Made by a program: the position numbers and the translations under genes. Below are positions 1 to 8,944 of a DNA stretch of 12,531 bases, piece after piece. The notes beneath the pieces are model-generated. The model had not been told where the DNA came from, made no database searches, and was given only the letters and a program-made list of their open reading frames with translations. Each line of letters opens with the position of its first letter. Within the stretch, counting starts at the first letter, position 1. This DNA comes from Dysgonamonadaceae bacterium (GTDB taxonomy: Bacteria; Bacteroidota; Bacteroidia; Bacteroidales; Azobacteroidaceae): NCBI GenBank assembly GCA_031282925.1, contig JAITCT010000081.1, forward strand, positions 1 through 12,531. The letters run 5' to 3'.

Positions 1-1
1 C

Positions 2-2842
2 AAAGAAGGAACAACAACCGACAGAGAGGGCGCTTTTTCCCTTCCGGTTAAATCTGTTCCGGTAACTCTTTCCGTGAATTACCTGGGATACAAATCTCTG
101 GAAATTGACATTTATGAAAAGCCGACCGAAGGTATCATTATTTATTTAGTAGAAGATGTCAACTATCTGAACGAAGTAGTAGTGACCGGTTATGTGCAGC
201 AAAAAAGAGGTGTGGTCACAGCTTCCTTGTACAGATTAAACTCGGATGAAATAGAGGATGTTCAGTCCAGTAGTTTTGATCAGCAGTTACAGGGAAAAAT
301 TCCGGGAGTAACGGTTTCTACCAACGCAGGTGTTCCCGGTACAAGCGTATCTCTCCTTATCAGGGGTGCGACATCTATTAAAGCAGGCAATAATCCACTA
401 TATGTTGTGGATGGCGTGTTCATTAATCAGACTTCCATGCAACAGATTGCCAATACGGGGCAAGTGGTCAATTCCTTAGCCGACTTGAACCCTAATGATA
501 TCGAAAGTATTGATGTTTTGAAAGATGCAAACGCAACGTCCATTTATGGTTCTCGCGGTTCCAACGGAGTAATTATCATTACAACCAAACGTGGTAAATT
601 CAATAATAAGACCTCTGTTTCGGCCGGCGTATCATTGGGTTGGTCAAAGGTTAAAAAATTGTGGGACCTGGTTGATGGTCCCGAATATGCAGAACTGGAA
701 AATGAATTATATTTGAACGAGGGTGGAGATCCTGCTACATTGCCTTATCCCGATCCCCTGTCTGTACCGACCTATACACAGGAAAAATTAGACAATCTGT
801 TTAGAGTTGCTCCTCAACAGAATTATTTTCTGAATGTTTCGGGAGGAGATGCCAAAACAACTTTTTATATCGGCTTGGATTACAATCATCAATTGGGCGT
901 CAACAGGCCGGATGATTTTGCCCGTTACAGCGGACGTATCAATCTTGATCACAAAATTGCCGAAAAATTCAAAATAGGAACCAGCATTGGATTGTCCAGA
1001 GTAAACCGAAGAATCGCAGTAGCCGGTAACGCTACCCGCGCTCCCATACCTTCAGCTCTTAACATTCCGCCAAATGTACCCTCTTACAATCCGGACGGGA
1101 CTCCGTTGGCGTGGGGAACTCATGATGCCTATCTTGCCATGATTTATGATCTGGATGATACCTCTCAAAGCAACAGGCTTATCGGTTCCGTATATGGAGA
1201 ATGGAACATTGTCAAAAATTTAACATTCCGTACCAATTGGAATGTGGATTATAACTTGTATGATGAAGATACTTATTATCCGACCACTACCGCAACCGCG
1301 AAAACAATAAACGGGCGCGCCACATCCGTACGAACTAAACGGGAGACGCTTATCAATGAACAGACGTTGCGTTATAACTTCTCTGTCAATCAGGCGCATA
1401 GTTTCTCATTTTTAGTGGGGAATACCATCCAGAAGAATAATTTTTCCAGCCGTTCTGCAGGAGGATCCGGATTTCCAAGCGATGATTTCAAGGAAATATC
1501 TTATGCCTCTACTCCAACATCAGGCGGAAGCAGTTCGGAAAGTGGTTTGATTTCTGTATTTGGAAGAATTGCGTACGATTATAAAAACAAGTACATTGCC
1601 GATGTTAACATTCGTTCGGATGGTTCCTCAAAGTTTGGCGCCAATAATAAATGGGGGTCTTTTCCTTCAGCAGGTGTGGCTTGGAGCATAGGGCAGGAGG
1701 ACTGGTTTACGACAAAATGGGTGGATGAATTGAAAATTCGCTCCAGTTATGGTCTTACCGGTAATCAGGGTAATATTGGAAGTTATGATTCCTATGGGCT
1801 TTGGAGAGGTGGAGCCAATTACGATAACGAATCAGGCATTCAGCCATCGCAACTGGCAAATCCGGATTTGAGATGGGAAACGACTTCGCAATTCAACGTA
1901 GGTGTTGATGCCGGATTATTTGATAACCGTTTGCGATTGGAATTTAACTATTACAACAAATATACAAAAAATTTGCTGGTGGATATTCGTATCAAAGCTA
2001 TATCCGGATTTGCCAATGTAACGAAAAATGGCGGAGAGTTAAGTAACAAAGGTTTTGAATTTGCTTTGAACAGTGTCAATGTCCGAAAGGGAAGTTTCAC
2101 ATGGGCAACTTCCTTCAATATTTCTCATAATGAAAACAAAATTATAAAATTGGAATCTACCAGTGATACGCAATATTTTAACGTCAGGTTAGAAGAAGGA
2201 TATTCCATGTTTAATTTCTATGGTTACAAACAATTGGGCGTAAACCCCGATAATGGCGACATCATTTTGGATGACCCCAATGGTAATGGCAGAATAGATA
2301 CTGAAGACCAGCAGTTTTTGGGCAGTGCACTGCCCGTGTTTAGCGGCGGTTTGGATAATACGTTTACTTATAAGGGATTCGATTTGAATATCTCTTTACC
2401 TTTTACTTATGGCAACCACGTGTTAAACAGGATTCACCATTTAATCGGGCATGGAGGTAAAAGCAGTCCCCAGTGGGGTTACACAAAAAAACAGCTGGAA
2501 CGCTGGCAAAAGCCGGGAGACATAACAGACATGCCGAAATTACAGAAAACAGGAACAAATTATGCTTATTTTGTTTCCCGTTTTATTGAAGATGGATCTT
2601 ACATTAAGATAAAAACAATTACTTTAGGCTACAATATTCCAAAATCACTGTTAAGCAGGTTTAGTATTTCGGGGGCAAGGATTTTTGTCGAAGGAAGTAA
2701 TTTATTCACTTTTACCAACTATACCGGTGTTGACCCCGAAATCAACATTGAAGGCAGAGATGGGTACAACGTGTTGGGTGTTGATTTTGTTACGGCTCCT
2801 ATCCCCAGAACTTTCTTATTCGGTTTTAATTTAAAATTTTAA
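2..2842 (+). CDS. SusC/RagA-family TonB-dependent outer membrane transporter, 5' partial
   Basis: Outer membrane beta-barrel transporter that imports a ligand captured by its SusD partner, using TonB energy. The reading frame is open from base 2, so the true start and the signal peptide lie outside the window; the first in-frame GTG (74) is internal. The first 24 visible codons (TDREGAFSLP, then VTLSVNYLGYKS) are the end of a carboxypeptidase-D-regulatory-like N-terminal domain. Next come a TonB-box-like stretch EVVVTGY (visible residues 58-64), the plug domain (about 66-195) with the SusC signature VLKDANATSIYGSRGSNGV and ITTKRG (about 171-198), then the barrel, ending in aromatic FLFGFNLKF as expected for BAM-assembled proteins. 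A calcium-loop-like DDPNGNGRID (about 757) is often seen in this family. At 946 visible residues the protein is nearly complete. susD starts 5 bases after the stop. Family assignment is firm; the ligand is unknown. Confidence 0.96.
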   Translation, partial: KEGTTTDREGAFSLPVKSVPVTLSVNYLGYKSLEIDIYEKPTEGIIIYLVEDVNYLNEVVVTGYVQQKRGVVTASLYRLNSDEIEDVQSSSFDQQLQGKIPGVTVSTNAGVPGTSVSLLIRGATSIKAGNNPLYVVDGVFINQTSMQQIANTGQVVNSLADLNPNDIESIDVLKDANATSIYGSRGSNGVIIITTKRGKFNNKTSVSAGVSLGWSKVKKLWDLVDGPEYAELENELYLNEGGDPATLPYPDPLSVPTYTQEKLDNLFRVAPQQNYFLNVSGGDAKTTFYIGLDYNHQLGVNRPDDFARYSGRINLDHKIAEKFKIGTSIGLSRVNRRIAVAGNATRAPIPSALNIPPNVPSYNPDGTPLAWGTHDAYLAMIYDLDDTSQSNRLIGSVYGEWNIVKNLTFRTNWNVDYNLYDEDTYYPTTTATAKTINGRATSVRTKRETLINEQTLRYNFSVNQAHSFSFLVGNTIQKNNFSSRSAGGSGFPSDDFKEISYASTPTSGGSSSESGLISVFGRIAYDYKNKYIADVNIRSDGSSKFGANNKWGSFPSAGVAWSIGQEDWFTTKWVDELKIRSSYGLTGNQGNIGSYDSYGLWRGGANYDNESGIQPSQLANPDLRWETTSQFNVGVDAGLFDNRLRLEFNYYNKYTKNLLVDIRIKAISGFANVTKNGGELSNKGFEFALNSVNVRKGSFTWATSFNISHNENKIIKLESTSDTQYFNVRLEEGYSMFNFYGYKQLGVNPDNGDIILDDPNGNGRIDTEDQQFLGSALPVFSGGLDNTFTYKGFDLNISLPFTYGNHVLNRIHHLIGHGGKSSPQWGYTKKQLERWQKPGDITDMPKLQKTGTNYAYFVSRFIEDGSYIKIKTITLGYNIPKSLLSRFSISGARIFVEGSNLFTFTNYTGVDPEINIEGRDGYNVLGVDFVTAPIPRTFLFGFNLKF

Positions 2843-2847
2843 TTGTT

Positions 2848-4206
2848 ATGAAAACGATATTTTCTAAATTCTATAAAACAGTATTTTCAGTAACACTTGT
2901 ATGGGCTGGTGTATCATGTTCCGATGACCTGCTATATCCGGAACCCACCACAGGTGTGAGCGACGAGCATGCCATCAATAATGAAAGAAGCGCTATTACC
3001 GCATTGAACGGCACCTATAACCGGATCACTTCAAGCGCTACCGGCACATATAGTTTTATTACTTTTTTATTTTCCGACAATGTAGAATACGTCGGCATGC
3101 AGGGAGCGAATGTGTTTGTGCATGATGCAGACGGTAAGACGGCATTTCAATCCAACAACGGCAGTTTGAGAAGTATCTGGACTTCCATCTATGAGACTGT
3201 CAACAATGCCAACCATTTGATTGAAAAAATAGATAAAATCCAGGATGAGAATTTTACGCGGGCGGAACGCGATGAAATCCTCGGACAGGCTTATTTTATC
3301 AGAGCCTTGTCTTATTTCGACCTTATACGGTATTGGGGAGGTGTTCAGTTGGTACTCAGACCCACTACCAGTCCAACGGATGTGGTGGGTATTAAAAGAA
3401 GCACGCTTGAGCAAACCTATGAGCAAGTAAATGAAGACCTTGCAAAAGCAGAATCACTGTTAAAGCAGACCAATTCGCGCATCCGTATTGACTTGGGTGT
3501 TGTTCAGGCTCTGATTGCGCGTGTAGCCCTCTACCAAAAACAGTGGGAACGTGCTGAAACATATGCCACAAAACTGATAGACCATCCAAAATATGCACTG
3601 GTCAAGCCCTATCAGGAATTTTATCGGAATAAGGCCAGCACCGAGTCCATTTTCGAATTGAATTTTACCACTTCAAATACTAATGCCGGAAGCCGCTGGA
3701 AACCGGCAGAATTGGGCGGAAGTTATGAAATAACTACCAATGCCGCTGTCACAGCATTACTGCTCGACCCCAATGTCGGTGGGAACCGCAGTGCATTGAT
3801 CGGTATAACGCCGCAACTGCATCAACAGTACATCACCATGTACTGGCGTCCTCAAAACGACAATCCGGAATATTTGTTCCGCATAGCAGAGCAAATCCTG
3901 ATACGTGCGGAAGCAAGAGTACACCGGAATAATCTGTCGGGCAGTCTTGACGATTTGAATAAAATTAGAGACAGAGCAGAAATCCCGTTGCTTACGGACA
4001 GCGAATATGACACTCCGGAAAAGGCGCTGTTGGCTATTGAAAATGAGCGAAGACTGGAATTTGTAATCGAAAATCATCGATATTTCGATTTACAAAGAAC
4101 AGGACGTCTTCAAGCAGTATTAAAGGAAAAGGAGGGATATCTGTTCCCGATACCTTATGAAGAGATGCTTTTAGACCCTGATCTCGAACCCAATCCATCC
4201 AATTAA
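2848..4206 (+). CDS. SusD/RagB-family surface lipoprotein
   Basis: Cell-surface ligand-binding lipoprotein that forms the lid over the preceding SusC-type transporter. The N-terminus is a type II signal: basic residues, a hydrophobic stretch, then Cys24 in AGVSC. The next residues, Ser-Asp-Asp, fit the Bacteroidota signal that sends lipoproteins to the outer face. The lipobox is imperfect (Gly at -3). Family landmarks are AYFIRALSYFDLIRYWGG (about 148-166, in the TPR-like helical core), the C-terminal RRLEFVIENHRYFDLQRTG (about 400-418), and the ending LFPIPYEEMLLDPDLEPNP. At 452 residues it is at the short end for SusD proteins and nearer to RagB-like members. The start is the ATG 5 bases after the susC stop, so the two genes are clearly cotranscribed. 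No Shine-Dalgarno sequence is visible, as is usual in this phylum. Bound ligand unknown; the neighbouring peptidases suggest peptides. Confidence 0.95.
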   Translation: MKTIFSKFYKTVFSVTLVWAGVSCSDDLLYPEPTTGVSDEHAINNERSAITALNGTYNRITSSATGTYSFITFLFSDNVEYVGMQGANVFVHDADGKTAFQSNNGSLRSIWTSIYETVNNANHLIEKIDKIQDENFTRAERDEILGQAYFIRALSYFDLIRYWGGVQLVLRPTTSPTDVVGIKRSTLEQTYEQVNEDLAKAESLLKQTNSRIRIDLGVVQALIARVALYQKQWERAETYATKLIDHPKYALVKPYQEFYRNKASTESIFELNFTTSNTNAGSRWKPAELGGSYEITTNAAVTALLLDPNVGGNRSALIGITPQLHQQYITMYWRPQNDNPEYLFRIAEQILIRAEARVHRNNLSGSLDDLNKIRDRAEIPLLTDSEYDTPEKALLAIENERRLEFVIENHRYFDLQRTGRLQAVLKEKEGYLFPIPYEEMLLDPDLEPNPSN

Positions 4207-4239
4207 ATAATCAAAAGTTTTATATATAAATTTCAACCC

Positions 4240-6264
4240 ATGACACGTAAATATTTTATATCTGTATTCATTTCGGCTGTTAGCCTGTTTTCTCTGCTTG
4301 CAGAAGAAGGAAAAAAGCCGGTTGGTATTGACTTTTTCACAGAAGTCACAAGTATCTCAAATCTCAAGGAAAAGGATGGAAATATCTTTTTTATTCTTGG
4401 GCAGATTGACAAAGAGGGGAACAGCAGGTCTCTCCGTAATTTGTATCAGTTGGTGGACAGTAAGCCTGTTAAACTTACTGCTTCAAATTCCATATCCGAG
4501 TATTATTTCGAAGATAATGGGATTATTTTTAAAGACATTCGTGATGAAAAAGACCGCGAAAAAATAAAAAAAGGCGAACGTTTGACTGTTTTTCAAAAAC
4601 TCAGTGCCGGTTTGGGCGAAGCTGTCGAATGGTTGAGGCTCCCGTTTACCGTCAATCAAATTGAATGGGTGGACAAAAACCATTTCTTTTATTCCACACC
4701 GTATGATCACCATTTCGAGCTTTTATTAAGAGAGAGTAATGGAAACAACCAGGAGGCGGAAAAGAAAAAAGAAGCGAACAGGGACATTCGCGTATTTGAT
4801 GAACTGCCTTTCTGGTCGAATGGCAGAGGAGATGTAAGCGGATTACGCACTCATTTGTATTATTACGATGACGGGAAATCCATCTTGTTAACAGACACTC
4901 TCGAAACACTCATTTCGTTCAAATTAAGTCCCGACAGGAAAACACTTCTCTATACCCATAAGAAAAGCTATTATGGTAAAGCACCCGAAGAAAGCTATCT
5001 GAAAACAGTAGATGTGGCGACATTGAAAAAGCGCGAATGGAATTTGTTTAAGCAAGTAACTTACGGCAGTATCAATTTTATTTCCAATGATGAGATCTTC
5101 TTTACAGTGAATCACAGTTTGAGCAGTTTGGAAAATCCTCCGTTCTACCGGCTTTTGTTGTCGTCAGGAAAATTAAATCAAATTTATGACGGCAAGGAAT
5201 ACATCATCAGTTCCTATGGAAATGACCTCCACTTCGATAAAGACGGCGTGTTCTATGTAAGTACGGTGATTGACCATCGCCCTCTGATACACTTAAACGA
5301 CAAAAATGCCAAGGTTACTTTTATCACGAAAGGAAACCAAATCAATGTACAGGATTACATTCCGTACAAGGATGGTTTTTTAGCTGTAGCAACTGTCGGA
5401 CAGCAAGGCAGTGAAATATATTTTATCGGTAAAGACGGATCGCTTAATCCTTTAACAGCGATTAACAAACCTTTATTTGATGAACACAATATTGTTAATT
5501 TGATAGAAGTCACTTTCATCAATTCCGAAAAGAGAAAATTGAACGGATTTGTATTGCCTCCGGCAAATTATGAAAAAGGGAAAAAATATCCAGGTATATT
5601 GACTATTCATGGCGGGCCGAAAGGACATTACAGCACTTCGTTCTCTGCCGACATGCAGTATTGGGCAAATCAGGGCTATGCGGTATTTTTCACGAATCCT
5701 ACGGGAAGCAATGGACGCGGTTACGAGTTTTCCAATTTACTGCGAAAATTTAATACCATTGACTATCAGGATTTGATGGACTTTGTAGATGCGGTTCTGA
5801 AACAGGTGGATTTTGTTGACGGCAATCGTTTGGGAGTTACCGGAGGTTCCTACGGAGGACTGATGACCGACTGGATAATCGGGCACACCAACAGGTTTAA
5901 ATCTGCCGTATCTGTTCGTGGAACATCTTCATGGTTTACATTCAGTACTACCAGCGATATCGGACATACCTTTACAAATTCATATTGGGAAACGGATATA
6001 TGGAAAGACAGTCAATTACTGTGGGATCGTTCGTCATTAAAATATGCCGACAAAGTAGCTACCCCTACCTTATTCATCGAAGGTGAAGTGGATTACCGCT
6101 GCTGGATTGTAGAAGGAATACAAATGTACTATGCGCTTCAATATTTTGGAGTCCCCTCCAAACTGCTTATTTTTAATGGGGAAGGACATGGGTTTAGTAA
6201 GGTTTCAAGCCGAATCAAAAGTTTGGATGAAACGACTAAATGGTTTGACAAGTATCTTAAATAA
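4240..6264 (+). CDS. Exported S9-family serine peptidase (prolyl oligopeptidase / acylaminoacyl-peptidase type)
   Basis: Serine exopeptidase or oligopeptidase that cleaves short peptides, probably in the periplasm. The N-terminus is a Sec signal (TRK, then a hydrophobic run to LFSLLA, likely cut before EEGKK). Residues about 30-430 have the low-conservation beta-strand character of the S9 propeller domain, which normally restricts access to small peptides. The C-terminal alpha/beta-hydrolase domain has HGGP (457-460, oxyanion region), NPTGSNGRGYEF, nucleophile Ser537 in GGSYGG, then Asp618 in EGEVDYRC and His650 in GEGHGFS, so the catalytic triad is complete. At 674 residues it has the usual length for an S9 enzyme of this type. 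It starts 33 AT-rich bases after susD and ends 12 bases before the next ATG, consistent with one operon. Family is firm; exact specificity (dipeptidyl, acylaminoacyl or other) cannot be read from the sequence. Confidence 0.93.
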   Translation: MTRKYFISVFISAVSLFSLLAEEGKKPVGIDFFTEVTSISNLKEKDGNIFFILGQIDKEGNSRSLRNLYQLVDSKPVKLTASNSISEYYFEDNGIIFKDIRDEKDREKIKKGERLTVFQKLSAGLGEAVEWLRLPFTVNQIEWVDKNHFFYSTPYDHHFELLLRESNGNNQEAEKKKEANRDIRVFDELPFWSNGRGDVSGLRTHLYYYDDGKSILLTDTLETLISFKLSPDRKTLLYTHKKSYYGKAPEESYLKTVDVATLKKREWNLFKQVTYGSINFISNDEIFFTVNHSLSSLENPPFYRLLLSSGKLNQIYDGKEYIISSYGNDLHFDKDGVFYVSTVIDHRPLIHLNDKNAKVTFITKGNQINVQDYIPYKDGFLAVATVGQQGSEIYFIGKDGSLNPLTAINKPLFDEHNIVNLIEVTFINSEKRKLNGFVLPPANYEKGKKYPGILTIHGGPKGHYSTSFSADMQYWANQGYAVFFTNPTGSNGRGYEFSNLLRKFNTIDYQDLMDFVDAVLKQVDFVDGNRLGVTGGSYGGLMTDWIIGHTNRFKSAVSVRGTSSWFTFSTTSDIGHTFTNSYWETDIWKDSQLLWDRSSLKYADKVATPTLFIEGEVDYRCWIVEGIQMYYALQYFGVPSKLLIFNGEGHGFSKVSSRIKSLDETTKWFDKYLK

Positions 6265-6276
6265 TTGCATTACAGT

Positions 6277-8925
6277 ATGAAAAAGATTATTTTTCTTTTA
6301 ATTGGATTATCTATAAGTGTTTATAATTTCGCGCAGGACGAATATTATTTCAGAGGGCTGGGGAAACTGAATCCCGCCGTCCCGACGCCCGAATCGTTTT
6401 TCGGCTTCCGCATCGGTACATCCTTAGTGCGCTACGACAAGGTCGTGGAATATTTCAAACTGCTTGCCGACAAGTCCGACCGGGCGTCGTTGCAGGTGTT
6501 CGGCAAATCGTGGGAAGACAGGGAGCAGGTGAAACTGTTTGTTACGTCGCCTGAAAATCAACGTAACCTCGAAAGCATCCGGCAGGCGCACCTGAAACTG
6601 ATTGACCCGGATGCCGCCGCCGATATCAGCCGCCAAAAAATCATTGTTGAACTGGCTTACAATGTGCATGGCGGCGAAATAGCAGGCACCGATGCGTCCG
6701 TACTTGCGGCTTATTACCTTGTCGCTTCGGAAGACCCCGACATAGTCCGCCGCCTGGGCGAAGCCGTCATATTGATTGAACCTTCCCAGAATCCCGACGG
6801 ACGGGAACGGGCGGCCAATTATATCAACGGCTTCCATTCGTGGCCGCCCGTTGCCGATCCTGCCGACCGCGAACATGGCAGCGGCATCACGCCTCATCGC
6901 GGCAATCATTTCTGGAACGACCTGAACCGCGACTGGCTGCCGCTTTCGCAGATAGAAAGCCGTAACCGCGTCGCTTTCTACCATAAATGGTATCCTAACG
7001 TCTATCTCGACTATCACGAAATGGGCAGCGAAAGCACCTTTTATTTCGAACCTTCACCGCTTTCAACCTGGAACAATATCCTGCCGAGAAGTAATTATGA
7101 AGTACTCAACAATATTCTGGCAAAGCATTTCTCCGCTGCGCTCAACAGCATCGGTTCGCTTTACTATACGAAGGAAAGTTTTACGAACCTGTCGCCGATT
7201 TACGGCTCGACTTACCCCGACTATGAGGGCGGTGTCGGTACTACGCTGGAAATAGGTTCTACTTCGGGCGTTGTCATTGAAACCGCCGCCGGACTGCGCA
7301 CGTTTTCAAAAAACCTGCGGGACAATTTCCTGACAAGTATTGCTGCCGTCCGCGCAGCTACCGACGAGAAAGCGACTTTTCTGAACTACCAGAAGGAATT
7401 TTTCAAAAGCGCCCTCCAACAGGCGGATAAGCAGGCTGTGAAATACATCGTTTTCGGCAGCAGGGAAGACCGGAGTCTGAACAGCCTTTTCGTCAACCAT
7501 TTGTTGCAGCATCAAATCGACGTTTACCACCTCGCGTCTCCCCTGTCGCAGGACGGGAAAACGTTTGAACCGGGCAGCGCTTATGTCGTTCCCCTCCGCC
7601 AGCGGCAATTCCGCGTGCTGCAATCCATTTTTGAAGAAAACGAAACCAACGGCTTCGACGGCAAAACTACGTTTTACGACATATCGGCATGGAGTACGGT
7701 GCATGGCTACGGCATCCCGTTTGCCAAAGTAAAATCATCCGTCCGCGAAGGCGCGAAAGTAACGGAAGCGCCGGATATCAAAGGCTCCGTTACGGCACGT
7801 TCCGAGCTGGCTTATGCTTTCGATTATTTCGATTACCTTGCGCCCAAAGCCCTGTATTATCTGCAGGACAACGGCGTGAAAGCCCGCGTGGCGCAACTGC
7901 CGTTTACCGTCAAAACCGCTTCGGGCAACAAAAGTTTCGTTCGCGGGACAATCGTCATACCGGTGGCTTACCAGACCGTATCGCCGGATGAACTGTTCCG
8001 GCTACTGAACGAAGCTGTCCGCCTGGCCAATATCACGGTTTATGCCGTTAACGACGGATTCGGCATTTCCGGCATAGACCTCGGCAGCAACAATATCCGC
8101 GTATTGAAAAAACCGGCGGTTGCAGTTATTGCCGCAGGCAACTGGACGAGCATCGGCGAACTGTGGGCTTTACTCGGTAACACGCACAATATTCCGCTGG
8201 TGAAAATTGATGCGGAAGCGGCCGCACGGGTCAATTTGTCGAAATACACGGCGATTATCCTCAACAGCGGACAGTTGTCGCCTGCACTCAACGAACGGAT
8301 TACGGCATGGGTGGAAAACGGCGGTACGCTGATAGCCCTCAGCGGCGCGGCGCAATGGGCGTCGGCGCTGCTCGCTTCCGCTCCGGCGGCGAATACTTTC
8401 GGAGGGCGCGGCAGGCAAAGGGGCGATTCTGCCGCCGTTGCCGGCGCGCAAACTTTTGCGGCAACGCCCGACGCCGTATCGCAGGGACGCGGCGGCGACG
8501 GTTTCGGCGGCAGACTCAACGGGATTATTGTCCGTTCGGAACTCAACCTGTCTCATCCCCTGACTTACGGCTTTACTTCCAAAGATTTTTATACGCTGAA
8601 AAACAGCACTTCCGGATTGACTGCAGCGCCCGGCAACGTGGTGCTGAAAATCAATGAAGGCGAATTAGTCAACGGCTATGCTACCCCCGAATCACTTGCG
8701 GAATTGAAAAACAAGGTGGTGATTGCTACGGGCAATCGAGGGAGCGGTTCGGTACTTGTTTTCGGCGAATCGCCCACCTTTCGCGGTTACTGGCTGGCCC
8801 CGGGACGGATACTGACCAATGCACTGTTCTTCGGAACAGGCGGCGGGGGACGGGGGACGATATTAACGGTTAATGATGACTGTACTTTCATCCACCTGCC
8901 AAGTAAGGGAGGAGCCTCCTACTAA
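6277..8925 (+). CDS. Exported M14-family zinc carboxypeptidase with C-terminal accessory domain
   Basis: Metallocarboxypeptidase, predicted to be exported to the periplasm or beyond. I chose ATG 6277 over the TTG at 6265 because it directly begins a signal peptide (MKKIIFLLIG to NFAQ, cut near residue 20). The zinc site is His131 and Glu134 in HGGE plus His247 in DYHEMGSE; NPDGRER is the substrate-binding region, and Glu325 in TTLEIGST is the likely catalytic base. About residues 400-853 form an accessory region with a glutamine-amidotransferase-like strand pattern (AIILNSGQ, VENGGTLIALSG) and a Gly/Arg/Ala-rich insert at about 707-746. The body of the gene is much richer in G+C than the upstream genes, while the signal-peptide codons are AT-rich. 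Homologues, as I recall, end near NALFFG (853 here), so residues 854-882 look like added sequence. It lies 12 bases after the S9 gene in the same operon. Whether it processes peptides for the SusCD importer is inference. Confidence 0.88.
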   Translation: MKKIIFLLIGLSISVYNFAQDEYYFRGLGKLNPAVPTPESFFGFRIGTSLVRYDKVVEYFKLLADKSDRASLQVFGKSWEDREQVKLFVTSPENQRNLESIRQAHLKLIDPDAAADISRQKIIVELAYNVHGGEIAGTDASVLAAYYLVASEDPDIVRRLGEAVILIEPSQNPDGRERAANYINGFHSWPPVADPADREHGSGITPHRGNHFWNDLNRDWLPLSQIESRNRVAFYHKWYPNVYLDYHEMGSESTFYFEPSPLSTWNNILPRSNYEVLNNILAKHFSAALNSIGSLYYTKESFTNLSPIYGSTYPDYEGGVGTTLEIGSTSGVVIETAAGLRTFSKNLRDNFLTSIAAVRAATDEKATFLNYQKEFFKSALQQADKQAVKYIVFGSREDRSLNSLFVNHLLQHQIDVYHLASPLSQDGKTFEPGSAYVVPLRQRQFRVLQSIFEENETNGFDGKTTFYDISAWSTVHGYGIPFAKVKSSVREGAKVTEAPDIKGSVTARSELAYAFDYFDYLAPKALYYLQDNGVKARVAQLPFTVKTASGNKSFVRGTIVIPVAYQTVSPDELFRLLNEAVRLANITVYAVNDGFGISGIDLGSNNIRVLKKPAVAVIAAGNWTSIGELWALLGNTHNIPLVKIDAEAAARVNLSKYTAIILNSGQLSPALNERITAWVENGGTLIALSGAAQWASALLASAPAANTFGGRGRQRGDSAAVAGAQTFAATPDAVSQGRGGDGFGGRLNGIIVRSELNLSHPLTYGFTSKDFYTLKNSTSGLTAAPGNVVLKINEGELVNGYATPESLAELKNKVVIATGNRGSGSVLVFGESPTFRGYWLAPGRILTNALFFGTGGGGRGTILTVNDDCTFIHLPSKGGASY

Positions 8926-8939
8926 GTAAGGGAGAAGCC
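8901..8939. repeat. Two-copy 16-base direct repeat at the 3' end of the M14 gene
   Basis: AAGTAAGGGAGGAGCC at 8901-8916 recurs at 8924-8939 as AAGTAAGGGAGAAGCC, with one mismatch and a 23-base period. The stop codon of the M14 frame (8923-8925) runs into the second copy. Between the copies, AGGAGCCTCCT (8910-8920) is an odd-length palindrome. Such G-rich short units are typical of intergenic repeats, which suggests the M14 frame has run past its normal end here. Two copies with such a short spacer do not make a CRISPR array. Confidence 0.6.
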
Positions 8940-8944
8940 GTTGT

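Noticed and set aside
74..76. GTG as the start of the SusC-type gene
   Set aside because: The frame is open back to base 2 and the upstream codons encode the expected end of the carboxypeptidase-regulatory-like domain; the gene simply starts outside the window.
6265..6276. TTG start four codons before the M14 ATG
   Set aside because: It would add MHYS in front of a typical signal peptide that begins naturally at ATG 6277.
6424..7017. 197-codon minus-strand open frame opposite the M14 gene
   Set aside because: It lies wholly opposite well-conserved peptidase codons, including zinc ligands; long antisense frames are expected in G+C-rich coding DNA.
8040..8556. Overlapping minus-strand open frames opposite the M14 C-terminal region
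   Set aside because: Low-complexity Arg/Ala/Pro/Ser-rich translations caused by the G+C-rich antisense strand, with no recognisable motifs.
8901..8939. CRISPR array
   Set aside because: Only two 16-base units with a 7-base gap, and no cas genes nearby.
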